A DNA stretch of 64,000 nucleotides from Triplophysa rosa (GCF_024868665.1 NC_079908.1:2834813-2898812); one strand, 5' to 3'; numbered from the stretch's first letter, positions 1 to 11,430 are shown. The notes: generated by a model from the letters alone, not told the origin. Numbers and translations: made by a program.

Positions 1-8
1 AAACCGGA

Positions 9-1150
9 TTGATTTTTGATGAAACTGCGGAATCTTTCGAGAACTACGAAGAAAGACTTATGCAATTTTTCGAGGCAAACAAGATTGAATCGGATCGGCG
101 ACGGGCAGTATTTTTAACCGTGGTAGGCCCCAAAACTTTTGCATTCCTAAAGGACTTGGTCGCGCCAAACAAGGTGAGCGACACAGATTTCGCGGTCCTC
201 TTAAGGCCTTGAGAGACTTTTATATCCTGAAAAAGAATGTTTTGGCGGAAAGATTCGGGTTCAGAAACCGCCGTCAGCAAGCTGGGGAGTCTTTTGGAGA
301 CTATATTGCGTGCTTAAAGGGTTTGGTCAGCAACTGTGAGTTCGGGGCGAGCTTAGAAGAGCAGCTACGGGACCAGTTTGTGTGTGGAATCTACGACAAA
401 GAAATCCGCCGAAAACTACTTCATGCAGGTGAAGAGGGTTTTACATGGAAGCGGATGCTGTAGATTACTAGCAATTATGAGTGCACTACTAGCAGCATGC
501 AATCAATGCAGAGGGGACCGGCGCCGTCATACCCAAGGGTGGATCATATCGGTTTAAGGGGTGCGAGGCAGCGCGAGCCCCAGGCTTCGCGACCGGAGCA
601 GTGGAGCGACAACGGTCGGGAGTGCTACAGGTGCCTGGGAAAAGGACACGGACCAAACGACTGTAAGTTCAAGGATTTCCAGTGTCGAGGATGTGGAAAA
701 GTCGGGCATCTGGAACGAGCATGCAAGGGCAGGCGTACGGATCACTTGAAGGCAAGGGAGCCACAACAGCAACAGAGACCACAGGGAAAAACTACTACTT
801 GTTCGTTTCAATCGAGGAATGCAGCTGATGTTCACTTCATGGATAGCCGTGAGAATACGGATCATGGAGTAGCGGCGCTGCCGTCAGAGGTAGCGGAAGA
901 AAGAACGGATTTGAGACTGCACACTGTGTCTAAGGACTTTTCAGGGTATGTAAAACCATACAAGGTTATGGTCAGATGTAACGGGGTAAAAATATGTATG
1001 GAAGTAGATACCGGGGCTGCTGTATCTGTTATCTCTGAGAGTACAAGATGTACAACAAGATGTACAACTGACTTTATTGGTATCTCAAGGAAAAGGGCCA
1101 TCCCTTATGGGGCGGGATTGGAATCGAGTTATAAATTTGGATTGGTCTAA
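9..1150 (+). pseudogene. gag: gag-protease region of the mag-like element, broken
   Basis: Encodes the structural polyprotein part and the start of protease. Capsid-like sequence runs from 9, changes frame at about 209 and meets an in-frame TAG at 461-463, then resumes in the same frame from 497. Two adjacent zinc knuckles follow (CYRC...H...C and CRGC...H...C, each C-x2-C-x4-H-x4-C, about 630-730), the nucleic-acid binding part of nucleocapsid. The protease signature VDTGAAVSVIS lies at about 1005-1040. The frame is lost again near 1110, so the distal protease motif is read in another phase before RT begins. No functional product is expected. Confidence 0.85.
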
Positions 1151-1202
1151 AGTAAACTATATAGGCGATCCTGTTTAAAAAATTTGTGCGCAAAACGCAG
1201 AC

Positions 1203-2665
1203 GTGTTTAGCTCACATTTGGGCTGTGCAAAAGGCGTCACTGCCAAACTGCGAGTGGCTCCGGAGGCTAAACCCCGGTTTTGCAAAGCTAGGCCGGTGCC
1301 TTATGCACTCTGTGAAGCCGTCGATAAGAAACTGATCGAACTCGAGCAGCAAGGAGTTATTTCTCCAGTGTTACACAGCGAGTGGGCGGCCCCGCTCGTC
1401 TGTATTCCGAAACGAGATGGGTCTGTTCGCATTTGCGGAAATTATAAAGTAACGATCAACCCGTGGCTCGATATAGATCAGTATCCGATACCGAAAACAC
1501 AAGACTTGTTCTCTACCTTAGCAGGTGGAAAACATTTCAGTAAACTGGATTTAACTCAGGCATATACACAGTTAAAAATGGACGAGGCAAGTAAGCCGTA
1601 CCTCACCATTAATACGCAGCGGGGATTGTTTGTGTACAATCGCCTACCGTACGGAATCGCAAGTGCACCGTCAATTTTTCAGCGCACTATGGATACAGTT
1701 CTGCAAGGATTGGAAGGAGTCGTGTGTTACTTAGATTAGTGTTAGATTTCAGTGTTAGTTGATAACCAGACGAAACACTGAAGAACATTTGAGAAATCTA
1801 AACAACGTATTGAAAAGGTTAGAGGAACACGGGTTACGTCTAAATAAAGAAAAGTGCTCGTTCTTTCAGGATAGTGTTACTTATCTAGGACATGTGATAG
1901 ATGCAGATGGTCTGCACCCGATCCAAGATAAGACAGAAGCGATTGAAAAGGCCCCCGTGCCTAAAAATGTATCCGAGTTACGATCTTTCTTAGCCATGCT
2001 AAACTATTAAGGGAAATTCATTCCAAATCTGTCGACCGAAATTAAACCGCTCACGGAGTTGCTGCACAAAGATGCTGTCTGGAACTGGACGGAGAGGTGT
2101 CAACGTGCATTCAAATGTACAAAAAAAGCATCTGTCGTCAGCACCTGTGCTAACACATTACAACCCAAAATTGCCTGTTATTTTGGCTTGTGATACATCG
2201 CCATATGGAATTGGGGCAGTGATATCTCACCAGTTTCCTGATGGTACGGAGAAACCCATTTCGTATGCCTCTCGCACACTCACCAAAACCGAGATTAACT
2301 ACTCGCAAATCGAAAAGGAGGGGTTGAGTATTATTTTTGGGGTGACTAAATTTAATGAAAAAATTTGGTTTTTGTATGGCCGAAAATTTTCTCTGTTCAC
2401 AGACCATAAACCATTGATCAAGATATTTGGACCCAAAACGGGCATTCCAACGCTGGCTGCAGCGAGATTGCAGAGATGGTCACTCATTCTAGCAGCGTAT
2501 CAGTATGATATAGCGTACAAACCCTCTCTGCAACACAGCAACGCAGATGCTTTGTCACGATTACCAATCACTGTGAACAGTTCAGAGAGTAAACTACAGT
2601 TTCGAGTTTGTTTTCTGGATAAAATACCTACGTATTTCAGCCCAGGAAATAGCAAAACAGACTAA
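1203..2665 (+). pseudogene. pol: reverse transcriptase and RNase H of the mag-like element, broken
   Basis: RT fingers and palm read from 1203 (IPKRDGSVRICGNYK, FSKLDLTQAY, LPYGIASAPSIFQ). The polymerase motif ends as YLD followed directly by TAG at 1737-1739, so the second catalytic aspartate codon is missing and the frame shifts. The thumb continues from 1759 (KCSFFQDSVTYLGHVIDADG) to an in-frame TAA at 2008-2010. RNase H is read from 2072 after a shift in the A7 run at 2121-2127: VILACDTSPYGIGAVISH, FSLFTDHKPL and NADALSRLP are clear. Each of the three pieces is recognisable but none connects to the next. Confidence 0.9.
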
Positions 2666-2675
2666 CTCAAATACT

Positions 2676-3941
2676 GTGTTACAGAGGGTAAAGTACTTCA
2701 CCTTAAATGGTTGGCCCAATCATGTGAGTGAGGCTGAATTGAAGCCGTATTTTGTGAGAAAAACAGAACTTACGGTGGAATCTGATTGTGTTCTTTGGGG
2801 TTTTCGAGTGGTAGTTCCCGAAGTGTTGAGAGCACAACTGCTACAAGAATTACATCACAACCATCAGGGCATGGTAAAAATGAAGGCCATAGCTCGTAGC
2901 CATTTCTGGTGGCCAAACCTTGATGCAGACATAGAAGCTGTAGTTGGCACATGTCGAATCTGCCAAGCAGATAGGAACCAGCCTGCCACAGCTCCAGTGC
3001 ATAATTGGAGTTGGCCTATTAGGCCCTGGCAAAGAATACACATAGACTTTGCTCAAAAAGGAAAACACAATTTTCTGGTGGTTACAGACAGTTATTCTCG
3101 TTGGCCAGAAATTGCACTGATGTCAAGTACAACTGCGGACAAAACTATTGAAGTACTGAGGGGATATTATGCCACATGGGGGCTTCCAGATGAATTGGTA
3201 TCTGATAATGCACCTCAGTTTGTTTCCAGGGAATTTCAGCACTTTCTGAACAACAACGGGGTAAAACACATTCGGAGTCCAGCTTACCATCCAGCTTCAA
3301 ACGGGGCTGCGAAACGCTTGGTACAGAACTTGAAAAGAGCGTTGGACAAGGGTCAGCGTGAAAACATGTCTTTACATCATTGTATTCACAACTTTCTTTT
3401 TTGTTACCGGAGCACTCCACAGTCTACAACGGGGAAAACTCCTGCTGAGTTGTTTATAAAACGGGAATTCAAAACCAGGTTGTCTCTCTTAAAACCCTGT
3501 TTTTCTGTGAGCATGACAAACAAACAGGAAGTTTAACAGATGAAAAAATCTGACAGATCCAGGAGAGTCAGGCAGTTTTTGACAAAACAACAAGTGTTGG
3601 TTCGAAACCACAGGGGAGGAGAAGGTGAAAAGTGGGTATCAGGTAGTGTTGTTAAGATACTTGGTCCTGTTACATACTTGGTGAAAGTGTATGGAAAACT
3701 GAACAAGAGACATGTCAATCAGCTCCTTAAGAAAAAAGGGGAAGCAAATGATGATTTATGGCAGGTTGATGAAGTAAACACAGAGGTGTTAACAACAAGA
3801 GCCCATGGTATTGTGTCTGGGTATGATGTATGTAACTCTATGGTGAATGAACCACTGCCCTTGTCCGGGATTGAAGGCTCCTTGGAAGGTACACAGAGAC
3901 CGAAAAGACAGGTGAAAGCTCCTGAATGCCTGAACTTGTAA
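2676..3941 (+). pseudogene. pol: integrase of the mag-like element, catalytic Glu replaced by Lys
   Basis: The N-terminal H2C2 zinc module is present (HHNHQG ... CRICQ, about residues 57-95). The core has the first Asp in HIDFAQ and the second in VSDNAPQF (residue 177, 3204-3206). The third acidic residue of the D,D35E triad should sit 36 residues later; the codon there, 3312-3314, is AAA (Lys 213) in NGAAKR. A TAA at 3534-3536 then cuts off the C-terminal GPY/F-like module (WVSGSVVKILGPVTYLVKVYG), which continues in the same frame from 3540 to 3941. The catalytic substitution alone should abolish strand transfer. Confidence 0.9.
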
Positions 3942-3986
3942 AAAAAAAAAAGAAGAAACAGGGGTTTCAGATTTCAGGGGTGGAAG

Positions 3987-4248
3987 TGTTGTGTATTTGA
4001 CAAATGTTTTGTAAGGATGTAATCTGTTCTTGCTATGTTAACGTTCTAGTGAAATGTCTACAAAAATGTACATTACTAAGTGACGCCACTAGGTAGTGGT
4101 GCATGTTCAATGGGAGGGCTAAGCTGTAGGAGATACAGAAGAAGCGTCCCCAGTTACAGCATATTACATAAAGAAATCGTGTACGAAGTTTGGTATGCAC
4201 GTGCTACTTCTTTCTTGGTCAGCAAAATAAAAAAGGCATACATCTACA
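3987..4248 (+). repeat. probable 3' LTR of the mag-like element
   Basis: A purine-rich tract (AGGGGTGGAAG, about 3976-3986) ends the internal region and is followed by TGTTGTG. AATAAAAAA at about 4226 could be the polyadenylation signal, and TCTACA at 4243-4248 gives a TG...CA boundary and a length near 262 bp. The matching 5' LTR is outside the window, so both ends are inferred. Confidence 0.45.
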
Positions 4249-5077
4249 CTGAGTGATGTTTCTTCTGTTAGAAGCAGAATACATGACAAAAACATTCCTA
4301 AACAAACAACAAAATGCAAAAACATGGCATAATGTAATCATCCCCCCAAACAAGTCCACTTATAAACACTGGGGAACACTGCTAATAGAGTGCTGCTATG
4401 TACTCTAAGGAAAAAAATACTCTAGGACTAGGTAGACTAACTCCAACTGTGTCTCAAATAATGCAAACAAAATGTACAATAAAGATGGGTGTATAGTGCA
4501 CACTTCACAGCTGAACTGAATGGATTGTTCCACATGAAATGTTACAGAAGATTTCTGAAAAACAAATAATAAACAGTAAATGATACTATATACATTTAAA
4601 AAAACATTTAGCTTAAATAAACATTCAACTTTACTGCCATCATTCTGCATGATAAAGCATCTTGTCTGTGGCAGCGGGTTTGAGGCACCGGTTTAACTTT
4701 GTGCAAATGAAATCGATACATATGCCTCTGAAGTGCACACACTGTCATGTAGCAGGACATTCTGCATGCCCACACTGAAATCTGATGTTTGCAAGATTTC
4801 TGTGAATTGTAATATGCCAAATGAATGCAGAAATCGAAGCTGCATTGAACTTACAAACGTTACATGTATAAAGCATGATGACACCCTAACGTTAAAACGT
4901 CCTGCACTGCCAACGACCAACTACTGTTATGCTACTGTTAATAAAGTGACAAAGTTTAGTCCAAAGAAAACTTAAGAAACGTACCGCTACTACGAAATCT
5001 TTGCAGCTACACTGCCATCACAATGCAGGCTGCTGCAGGTCGGAAAACAGGTCTCGCCAAAAGGTGGTGCGGCGCCA
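4249..5077. other. AT-rich stretch without recognisable gene
   Basis: No family match, RNA gene or convincing open frame seen. The 80-codon frame at 4733-4975 has no recognisable domain and probably arises by chance. Confidence 0.4.
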
Positions 5078-5381
5078 AAGAGTATAGATACCAAGAGGCG
5101 AAACTCTGGTGCTTTTTGGGAAACAGCATGGTCGCCATTTTGTGGTGAAAAGGCTTTTTAACTGACATGGTTTCTATCAAGCTAAGGTTTTTGTCATCAT
5201 GTATTATCATCAATCATATTGGATTTGAGCTTCAATGTTTTTTTTTAACAAAGCAGCTCATATTGCCATCGCAACAGAAAAAAGATGAGTCGCTTTCACC
5301 CCAAAATGGCGGAAATCGCAGTGCACTGGTGTTGCAATGGAACGTTGTATTGAGTTTCGGCTCTTGGTATCTATAGTCTCC
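5078..5381. repeat. imperfect foldback element (unassigned MITE-like)
   Basis: The left arm starts GAGTATAGATACCAAGAGGC (5078) and the right arm, read on the minus strand from 5379, starts GAGACTATAGATACCAAGAG. Further inward both arms share a GCCATTTTG.GGTGAAA block (about 5132-5150 and 5296-5313). The arms flank about 130 bp of AT-rich centre. No target duplication could be fixed and the superfamily is unknown. Confidence 0.5.
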
Positions 5382-5720
5382 CGGATGGCATGTGACATCA
5401 GTGATTGTAATAGTTACGGAACAAGCTGCACTCAGATTCCCCTGTCACGGTATTTTGATGTAATTTCGGTGATCGGATTTGCCGCTGCATGACGTTTAAG
5501 TCATTACTAGAGAGTTAGAGAGTTACAAACAGGTGAGTTTGATCAGGGTTAAGGCTGCAGCAAGTTGACGTCACAGGCCACAGAGTTTAGAACCACCTGT
5601 AGCCTACATCATAAGCCTGTGTCAATGCCATGTATTTTTGCTGCTTGTAAACAAAACCTTATGTCAACTCAATAAATTATTTATTTGAGAAAAGTCTATT
5701 TTCACAAAAATATTTAATAA
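5382..5720. other. no gene recognised
   Basis: Nothing supported here apart from a short direct duplication, AGAGAGTTAGAGAGTTA, near 5510. Confidence 0.35.
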
Positions 5721-6042
5721 TCAACTCAACTCAACTCAACTTTATTTATATAGCGCTTTTACAATTTTCATTGTTACAAAGCAGCTGTACATGAGACATA
5801 TTGACTATAAGCAAAATAATTAAAGTTGTACCTGCAGAAACAAGAAAAGGTTGAAAACACAGAAGACAGACATACCCACATACAAAACACTCCACACACA
5901 CAATATGCACACGTACTAACACACATAGACATAGAGACACACACACACACACGGATGCGCACGCACGCACACACACACACACACACAACACACACACACA
6001 CAGTACGTACACAGACAAGACGCACACACACACACACACACA

Positions 6043-6107
<65 letters not shown>

Positions 6108-6482
6108 CAGTGAGAGCACACATTTAGGATAAAGGAGAGAGAAGCACAGGTCAAATATAACAGACTATAAATTCCTATATGCAATATTAATTAAAGAGTA
6201 CATTCCTCGAGATCATAAAAAATACATTTCATGAAGTGTTTAATTTTGCCGTGTTTGAATGTAAGCAATCTGCCAAGTTGTAAATCCGAAGGTGAACGAA
6301 TAACAAAGTTATTAGCTTATAAAAAAGGTAATCGACTCTGAATCACGCGAACAAGCCATGACCTGTCCGAATCTTTAACCACAATGTACCTACGTCACTA
6401 GAAAAATCCCCGCCTACTGACTGCGAAAACTTAACTCTCTCCTCCCCAAACACTGTACTAGCTCGTTCGTGACGTGTGCATC

Positions 6483-6758
6483 ATGTCTAAGAGAAGCTGT
6501 GTTCTATGTAGTGAAACTAAGTCAGTCTTATTTTCACTACCAAAGGAAGAACTTCTGAGGAAAAAATGGTTACTATTTATTTTTCAAACGACACCAAAGG
6601 AGTATAAACCGAACGTTTTACTTTGCGCGCGTCATTTTACCGAAGATTGCTTCATCAATCTTGGCGCCTTTACTGCAGGATACATTAAACGTCTTTCCTT
6701 AAAAGATGTTGCAATACCAACTTTATTTGGACCTGTAAGCTCCACCGAATCACAACCT
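6483..6758 (+). CDS. THAP-type zinc finger exon (N-terminal exon of a transposase-like protein)
   Basis: THAP domains bind DNA through a C2CH zinc centre. Here C6 and C9 (MSKRSCVLC), C48 and H51 (CARHF), W29, and the terminal AIPTLF box at 77-82 are all present in about 82 residues, the usual domain size. The start is set at 6483 because THAP domains begin within a few residues of Met; an in-frame ATG also lies at 6474. After codon 92 comes GTAAGTG, a good splice donor at 6759; reading on gives hydrophobic, unrelated sequence. No following exon lies inside the element, so the product is either truncated or depends on splicing outside it. Confidence 0.75.
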
Positions 6759-7224
6759 GTAAGTGTGACTCTTTATTTTTGTCTTTACTTAAAATTAAAT
6801 TTGTGTGACGTTATCTCATGTCTGTGTTTAGCTAACGTTACCGTTATTTTTGGGGTTGTTACTGTTTGTTTACCTAACGTTAGCTATAAACTCGTTGCGC
6901 TAATGTAAGTGTTCAACCATATTAACTCGCAAAGTCTTTATTTCAAGAACTGCGTGGTGTACTATAGTTATAATAACATCTGAAGATACGAACACCGTAC
7001 ACTGTATGCCGTGATAACTAACTGTTACAAGAGAAGTGTCTAAAACAGTCCTTTTTCTTACTGGCATCTGTATAAGGATTAAAGAATGATTCGTCAGACT
7101 CGGGCTCGAACTGGTAAGGTAAAATCGACGCCATCTCTCTCTATACACTGTTAATATCCAACCACCTGCAAACGTAATACAGCAGTAATGATAGGCGGTC
7201 CATTTGCGACACATGCTGAACGCG

Positions 7225-7332
7225 TTTGACCAATCACAGCAGACTAGACCATTTGACCAATCACAGCAGACTAGACCATCTGACCAATCACAGCAGACTA
7301 CACTATCTGACCAATCAGATCAGACTACGCTG
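7225..7332 (+). repeat. four-copy 27 bp tandem repeat with CCAAT cores
   Basis: Units at 7225, 7252, 7279 and 7306 each contain TGACCAATCA; the first two units are identical and the last is the most diverged. The GACCAATCA core matches the CCAAT box bound by NF-Y, so a promoter or subterminal transposase-binding role is possible but not shown. Confidence 0.8.
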
Positions 7333-7631
7333 GCGGAAAGGCGGAGATTACACAGATGAATCGCGGAACGAATCATTTGAGAGTCAGTCAAGAAGTAAGG
7401 TAATAAAAACTGCTTATTATTACGAAATAATAGTATTTTTACATCATGTATGTACATAAACTTGTTGTCGGACACTCCATAAACCAAAATAAGCCCTTAA
7501 AAATATTGAGGAATGTACTCTTTAAGAACAATTTTTAAATTCTAACAGCCCCCGGTCAGAGCAAATAATGCAAAAACAGTATGCAAACAGTGCATTACAG
7601 TAGTCTAGTCTTGATGTCATGAATGCATGAA

Positions 7632-9101
7632 TTAACTTCTCTGCATCTGACATTGACAGCATATGACGTAGTTTAGATATATTCTTAAATGGAAAAACGC
7701 AATTTTACAGGTGTTGGCGACGTGGCTCTCAAATGACAGATTACTATCGAATAGAACGCCAAGATTCTTTGCTGACGACGAGGGTTTTATGGAACATCCG
7801 TCAATAGTTAAACAGTATTCTTGGTTGTTACTTATAGCAGTTTTCGGTCCAATAAGTAACACTTCCGTTTTGTCCGAGTTCAGTAATAAAAAGTTGTTAC
7901 TCATCCAGTTTTTTATATCGACTATGCATTCCATTATTCGATGGAACTGCTGTGTTTCATGAGGCTTCGAGGAAATATAAAGTTGAGTATCATCAGCATA
8001 ACAGTGAAAGCTAACTCCGTGTCGCTTTATTATATCTCCTAGAGGTAGCATGTATAATGCGAAGAGCAGAGGCCCTAAGACTGAGCCCTGTGGTACACCG
8101 TACTGGACTTGCGATTTGCGTGACACCTCATTGTTTATTGCTACAAATTGAAAACGGTCGGATAAATAAGATTTAAACCATTTCAAAGCTATTCCCTTAA
8201 TGCCGACATAATTTTCGAGTCTATGTAGGAGTGTGCTGTGGTCAATGGTATCGAATGCAGCACTAAGGTCTAGCAGCACCAATAACGAGATACAACCTCG
8301 GTCAGACGCCAATAGCAGATCATTTGTAACTCTGATCAAAGCAGTCTCTGTACTGTGACATGCTCTAAATCCAGACTGGAATTCTTCATTGATGTCATTC
8401 CTTTGGAGGAAGGAGCATAATTGAGTTGAAACTACTTTTTCCAGAACTTTAGATATGAAAGGTAGATTCGATATAGGCCTGTAGTTCCTTAGTTCTCTAG
8501 GGTCGAGTTGGGGTTTTTTGACAAGGGGCCTTATAACAGCCACCTTATATGCTTTAGGCACATGTCCTAATGTCAGAGATGAGTTAATAATACCAAGAAG
8601 AGGATCTATAATTTCTGGGAGCATCTCTTTCAGTAGATTTGTAGGTATAGGGTCTAGTATGCATGTTGTTGATTTAGATGATCTAATAATTTTAGACAGC
8701 TCATCTTGATCTACGGTATAAAATAATTGCATTTTCTCCTTAAGGGCGCTGTAGTTAGTTTGTTCAGCGGGTTTCACTTCTGATTGCATTGTTATAATTT
8801 TTTCTCTAATATCTTGGATTTTATATGTGAAGTAGTTCATAAATTCATCACTGCTATGCTGATATACAGGATCAGAAGTCACTGACGATTTATTTTTTGT
8901 TAATTTAGCCACTGTGTTAAATAAAAACCTAGGGTTGTGCTGGTTTTCTTCTATTAGTGATGAAAAGTAGGCGGATCTAGAAGTTTTTAGGGCTTTCCTG
9001 TATTTTCGAATACTATCCTTCCATGCTGTACGAAATACCTCTAATTTAGTTTTCTTAAAGTTGCGCTCCATTTTTCGGGCCGCTTTCTTTAGAGAAATCA
9101 A
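7632..9101 (-). pseudogene. L2-type reverse transcriptase (ORF2 fragment)
   Basis: A 489-codon frame with an uninterrupted LINE reverse transcriptase: RNYRPISNLPFISKVLEK (205-222), LLDLSAAFDTIDH (276-288), [14 protein letters not shown] (334-347) and the catalytic CYADDTQLYIS (367-377) are all present. The endonuclease half is missing because of 5' truncation. After residue about 470 the frame is lost by one missing T in a T run near 7690; copy B keeps the longer run and reads on into the C-terminal region. It would act in target-primed reverse transcription, but this copy is not autonomous. Confidence 0.9.
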
Positions 9102-9103
9102 TT

Positions 9104-9350
9104 AACAGAAAGTTACAAAACAGTCAATGTTTAATGTCTAGTTGTGATAGCTCAAAATAAAAAAATAAGCTATTAAAAGCTTGTGCGAGACATTTGTATC
9201 CTTTAAATAATGATGTACTTTGTTTTGGATTATGTCCCATGTCAGAGGTGCCCTGAATATCACACAAAAGTTTCTCAATTCCAAGTTTGACTGTAATACC
9301 TGTGAACTGGGAAAATCTCTATTTTAATTATTTAAACACTTTCTAATATA
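9104..9350. other. short non-coding stretch beyond the L2 5' truncation
   Basis: AT-rich sequence with no recognised feature. Confidence 0.3.
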
Positions 9351-9498
9351 GAACTATGAACAGTCATACTTGATTGTTGTGATTTACCACAGGCCAGTGT
9401 TGGTTAGGTTAACAAAGTCGTGTTTTCTAGAACATTCCTCTAATGTGATTTTCACAATATTTTGATCAGTATTGTAATTTCTCATTGAATATAGCCCA

Positions 9499-9774
9499 CA
9501 CTCTAAAAAATATGGGTCTTAAAAGGTTTTTTAATGATGGTAAAGGTTCTGTATAGAACCATGTCTTCTGAAGAACCCCTTTTCTGCTGAAATTGTTCTT
9601 TGTATTGGGAAAGGTTTCTTTATTCCCGCCTATTTTGGTTTAAAGTAGATCAGTTATTTAGAAGCTGCCTCCTGATTGGTTGTATGTCCTGAATCAAAGT
9701 CCTGATTTAACAGTCCTGCTGAGGTGCCTGCAGACTGATACACAACACAGGCAAGCTTCAGACTGTTTTTAATC

Positions 9775-9822
<48 letters not shown>

Positions 9823-11400
9823 CTAAGATATTCTATGGTTATATAATTTATGGGAATCTGCTTTAACAATTATTCAGGATAGTTAAAATGTATATACTCT
9901 ATGTAATATTTAAAAAAATATTACATTAACAATATTATCCTAGCATCAATCATTATTTACTTCTACTGGCTGAACTTCCATAAACCATTTTTCTAAAATA
10001 TTTTCATGCACATTATCTTGATGTTTCTTCAACAGTATGTTGTACAACATGTATTTAGGTTTATTAATTGATATTTCAGAGTTTCATATGTGACCTTGCC
10101 CTGGGAGTGAACTTGGAAGAGACGGGTATTTCTTGCGGTGCTAACCAAGTATCAGTTCAGCTCAGAAGTCTGACAACTGTGTCATACTTGATGTTTTAAA
10201 GGTGATATATTCATGTTACTTTTAAAGTTGATATCCTTTACACATTAAAACGATAGAAATTTACAGCTAAAATAATTTTGGAAATTAAGTTTTGTGTATT
10301 CTTATTGTACTTATATGTCTCTGCTTCAGGTGAATCATAAGCCAAGCTCTAAACCACTGCAGGTCTGACTTTGATGGTTGAGGCAAATTCAGTGACACAT
10401 TCAAAGGTAAGTAATAAAAATTTACGAATTAATCTTTAGCCAAACATAATCTTTATTACCAAAAACATGTTTATACTGCAGGAGTCAGCTCAACCAAACT
10501 TCTGCCATGACATCATTTTTACATATGAGAGTGACCTAATATCAGCTTGTTTTGTCTCCATGTCTCATCTTCAGGCTCCTGAAAACATCGGAGACTGACA
10601 GACAGAGCTCTGGTTCGGCCTGATGCTCAAGGTTGATGACCACAGCCATAGATGGAAAGTGGTGGGAATCTGCGATGATCATGGCCTGCAATTTGAGCCC
10701 CAGACGCTACTTTTGATTTGCCAGAAACTCAAAATGATTACCACACATAAAAATAATGGATGTAGTTATCTGCAAACAATATAAGATGACTTCTTGGCTG
10801 CACTGCTTGCTGTATAATCTTGCTGATCAGTTAAATTTAAATAGTAATCATGTATTTTTATAATTTTCCTGGTTATATATACAGTATATATACTTTTATT
10901 TCTATACATTTTTATTGTCACATTTCTACTGCTTTTGTGCTAAAATGGACTAAAATGTATTTCTTTACTTTTTCCTTTGTCTCTGTTTAGGGCTAATATG
11001 TTTTTTTTTCTGTAAAGCTGCTTTGCAACAATGCAAAATTATGAAAGGTATTAATATGTACAAATATAATGAATGTTCCATGACATTTAATGATGTGACT
11101 AGAAGGAAATAAAAGTATTACTTGATTTACATGTCTTACTTATTGTTTTTATACGGTAAAACGGAAATAGAAAATAATAAAATCCATTAAAAACTAAATG
11201 AATGAATTAATAAAAATACTTAAATTAAAACCCCGCCTGTTTTCTGATAAAGAAAGGGTTATTTATAGCACCACTGAGGTTCTATATAGCACTTGTCAAG
11301 GCAGGGTTCTTTATGTAACCTTATAAAAAGGGTTCTGCTATTGTTACAAGCCGAAGAACCCCTTTTTGATACTATTTAGAACCATTTTTATTATGAGTGT
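9499..11400. mobile_element. TIR element with GGTTCT-rich ends, superfamily unassigned
   Basis: The left end, CACTCTAAAAAATATGGGTC, and the right end, read on the minus strand as CACTCATAATAAAAATGGTT, form imperfect inverted repeats. GAAGAACCCCTTTT occurs near both ends (9572 and 11352), a pattern common to abundant fish repeats. The inserted position is supported by the flanking tandem-repeat unit, but the target duplication has decayed. The centre contains an AT microsatellite (about 9777-9816) and no transposase frame. Confidence 0.6.
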
Positions 11401-11430
11401 ACTTTAATGCTCTGTGACCCCTAATACGTT

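Larger units (their letters stand above)
1..4248 (+). mobile_element. Ty3/gypsy LTR retrotransposon, mag-like, 5' end outside the window
   Basis: The window opens inside gag. In order the element shows gag, two CCHC knuckles, aspartic protease, reverse transcriptase, RNase H, integrase and a GPY/F-type C-terminus, followed by a purine-rich stretch and a probable 3' LTR. Two knuckles and the RT and integrase style suggest the mag/SURL lineage (inference). The coding region carries frameshifts near 209, 1110, 1740-1759 and 2121-2127 (a run of seven A) and in-frame stops at 461, 2008 and 3534, so the copy is dead. The 5' LTR is not in the window, so age and target duplication cannot be judged. 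Confidence 0.9.
6195..7521 (+). mobile_element. TTAA-flanked DNA transposon with THAP exon, probably Kolobok-like, non-autonomous
   Basis: Perfect 14 bp terminal inverted repeats, AGAGTACATTCCTC at 6195-6208 and its complement at 7508-7521, are flanked by TTAA at 6191-6194 and 7522-7525. Copy B of the host L2 has a single TTAA at the same place, which proves an insertion with TTAA duplication. The interior holds a THAP-domain exon and a four-unit 27 bp repeat. TTAA duplication together with a THAP domain is characteristic of the Kolobok superfamily; piggyBac also duplicates TTAA but its transposase lacks THAP. At 1327 bp and with one exon it cannot be autonomous. Confidence 0.8.
5721..9103 (-). 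mobile_element. L2-type LINE copy A, 5' truncated, split by a DNA transposon
   Basis: Read on the minus strand, it starts inside ORF2 near 9103 and ends in the 3' tail at 5721, with GCGCTATATAAATAAAGTTGA and TTGAG repeats. It is interrupted by the TTAA-flanked element at 6195-7521; the plus-strand copy B at 21284-22962 gives the uninterrupted sequence across that point. Relative to copy B it also lacks about 919 bp between RT and the tail (join near 7585). A long CA/GT microsatellite (about 5937-6104) lies in the 3' untranslated part, and the same microsatellite recurs in copies B and C. Confidence 0.9.

Noticed and set aside
5746..6123. Long Cys/Val or Thr/His open frames on both strands at 5746-6123, 22644-23015 and 45904-46251
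   Set aside because: They are translations of the CA/GT microsatellite in the L2 3' untranslated region, not proteins.
6483..6908. A host THAP gene
   Set aside because: The exon lies inside an element with perfect inverted ends and TTAA duplication in an L2; the frame past 6758 is intron-like.
7225..7332. Regular 27 bp repeats considered as a CRISPR-like array
   Set aside because: Units are directly adjacent with no spacers, the DNA is eukaryotic, and they lie in a transposon.
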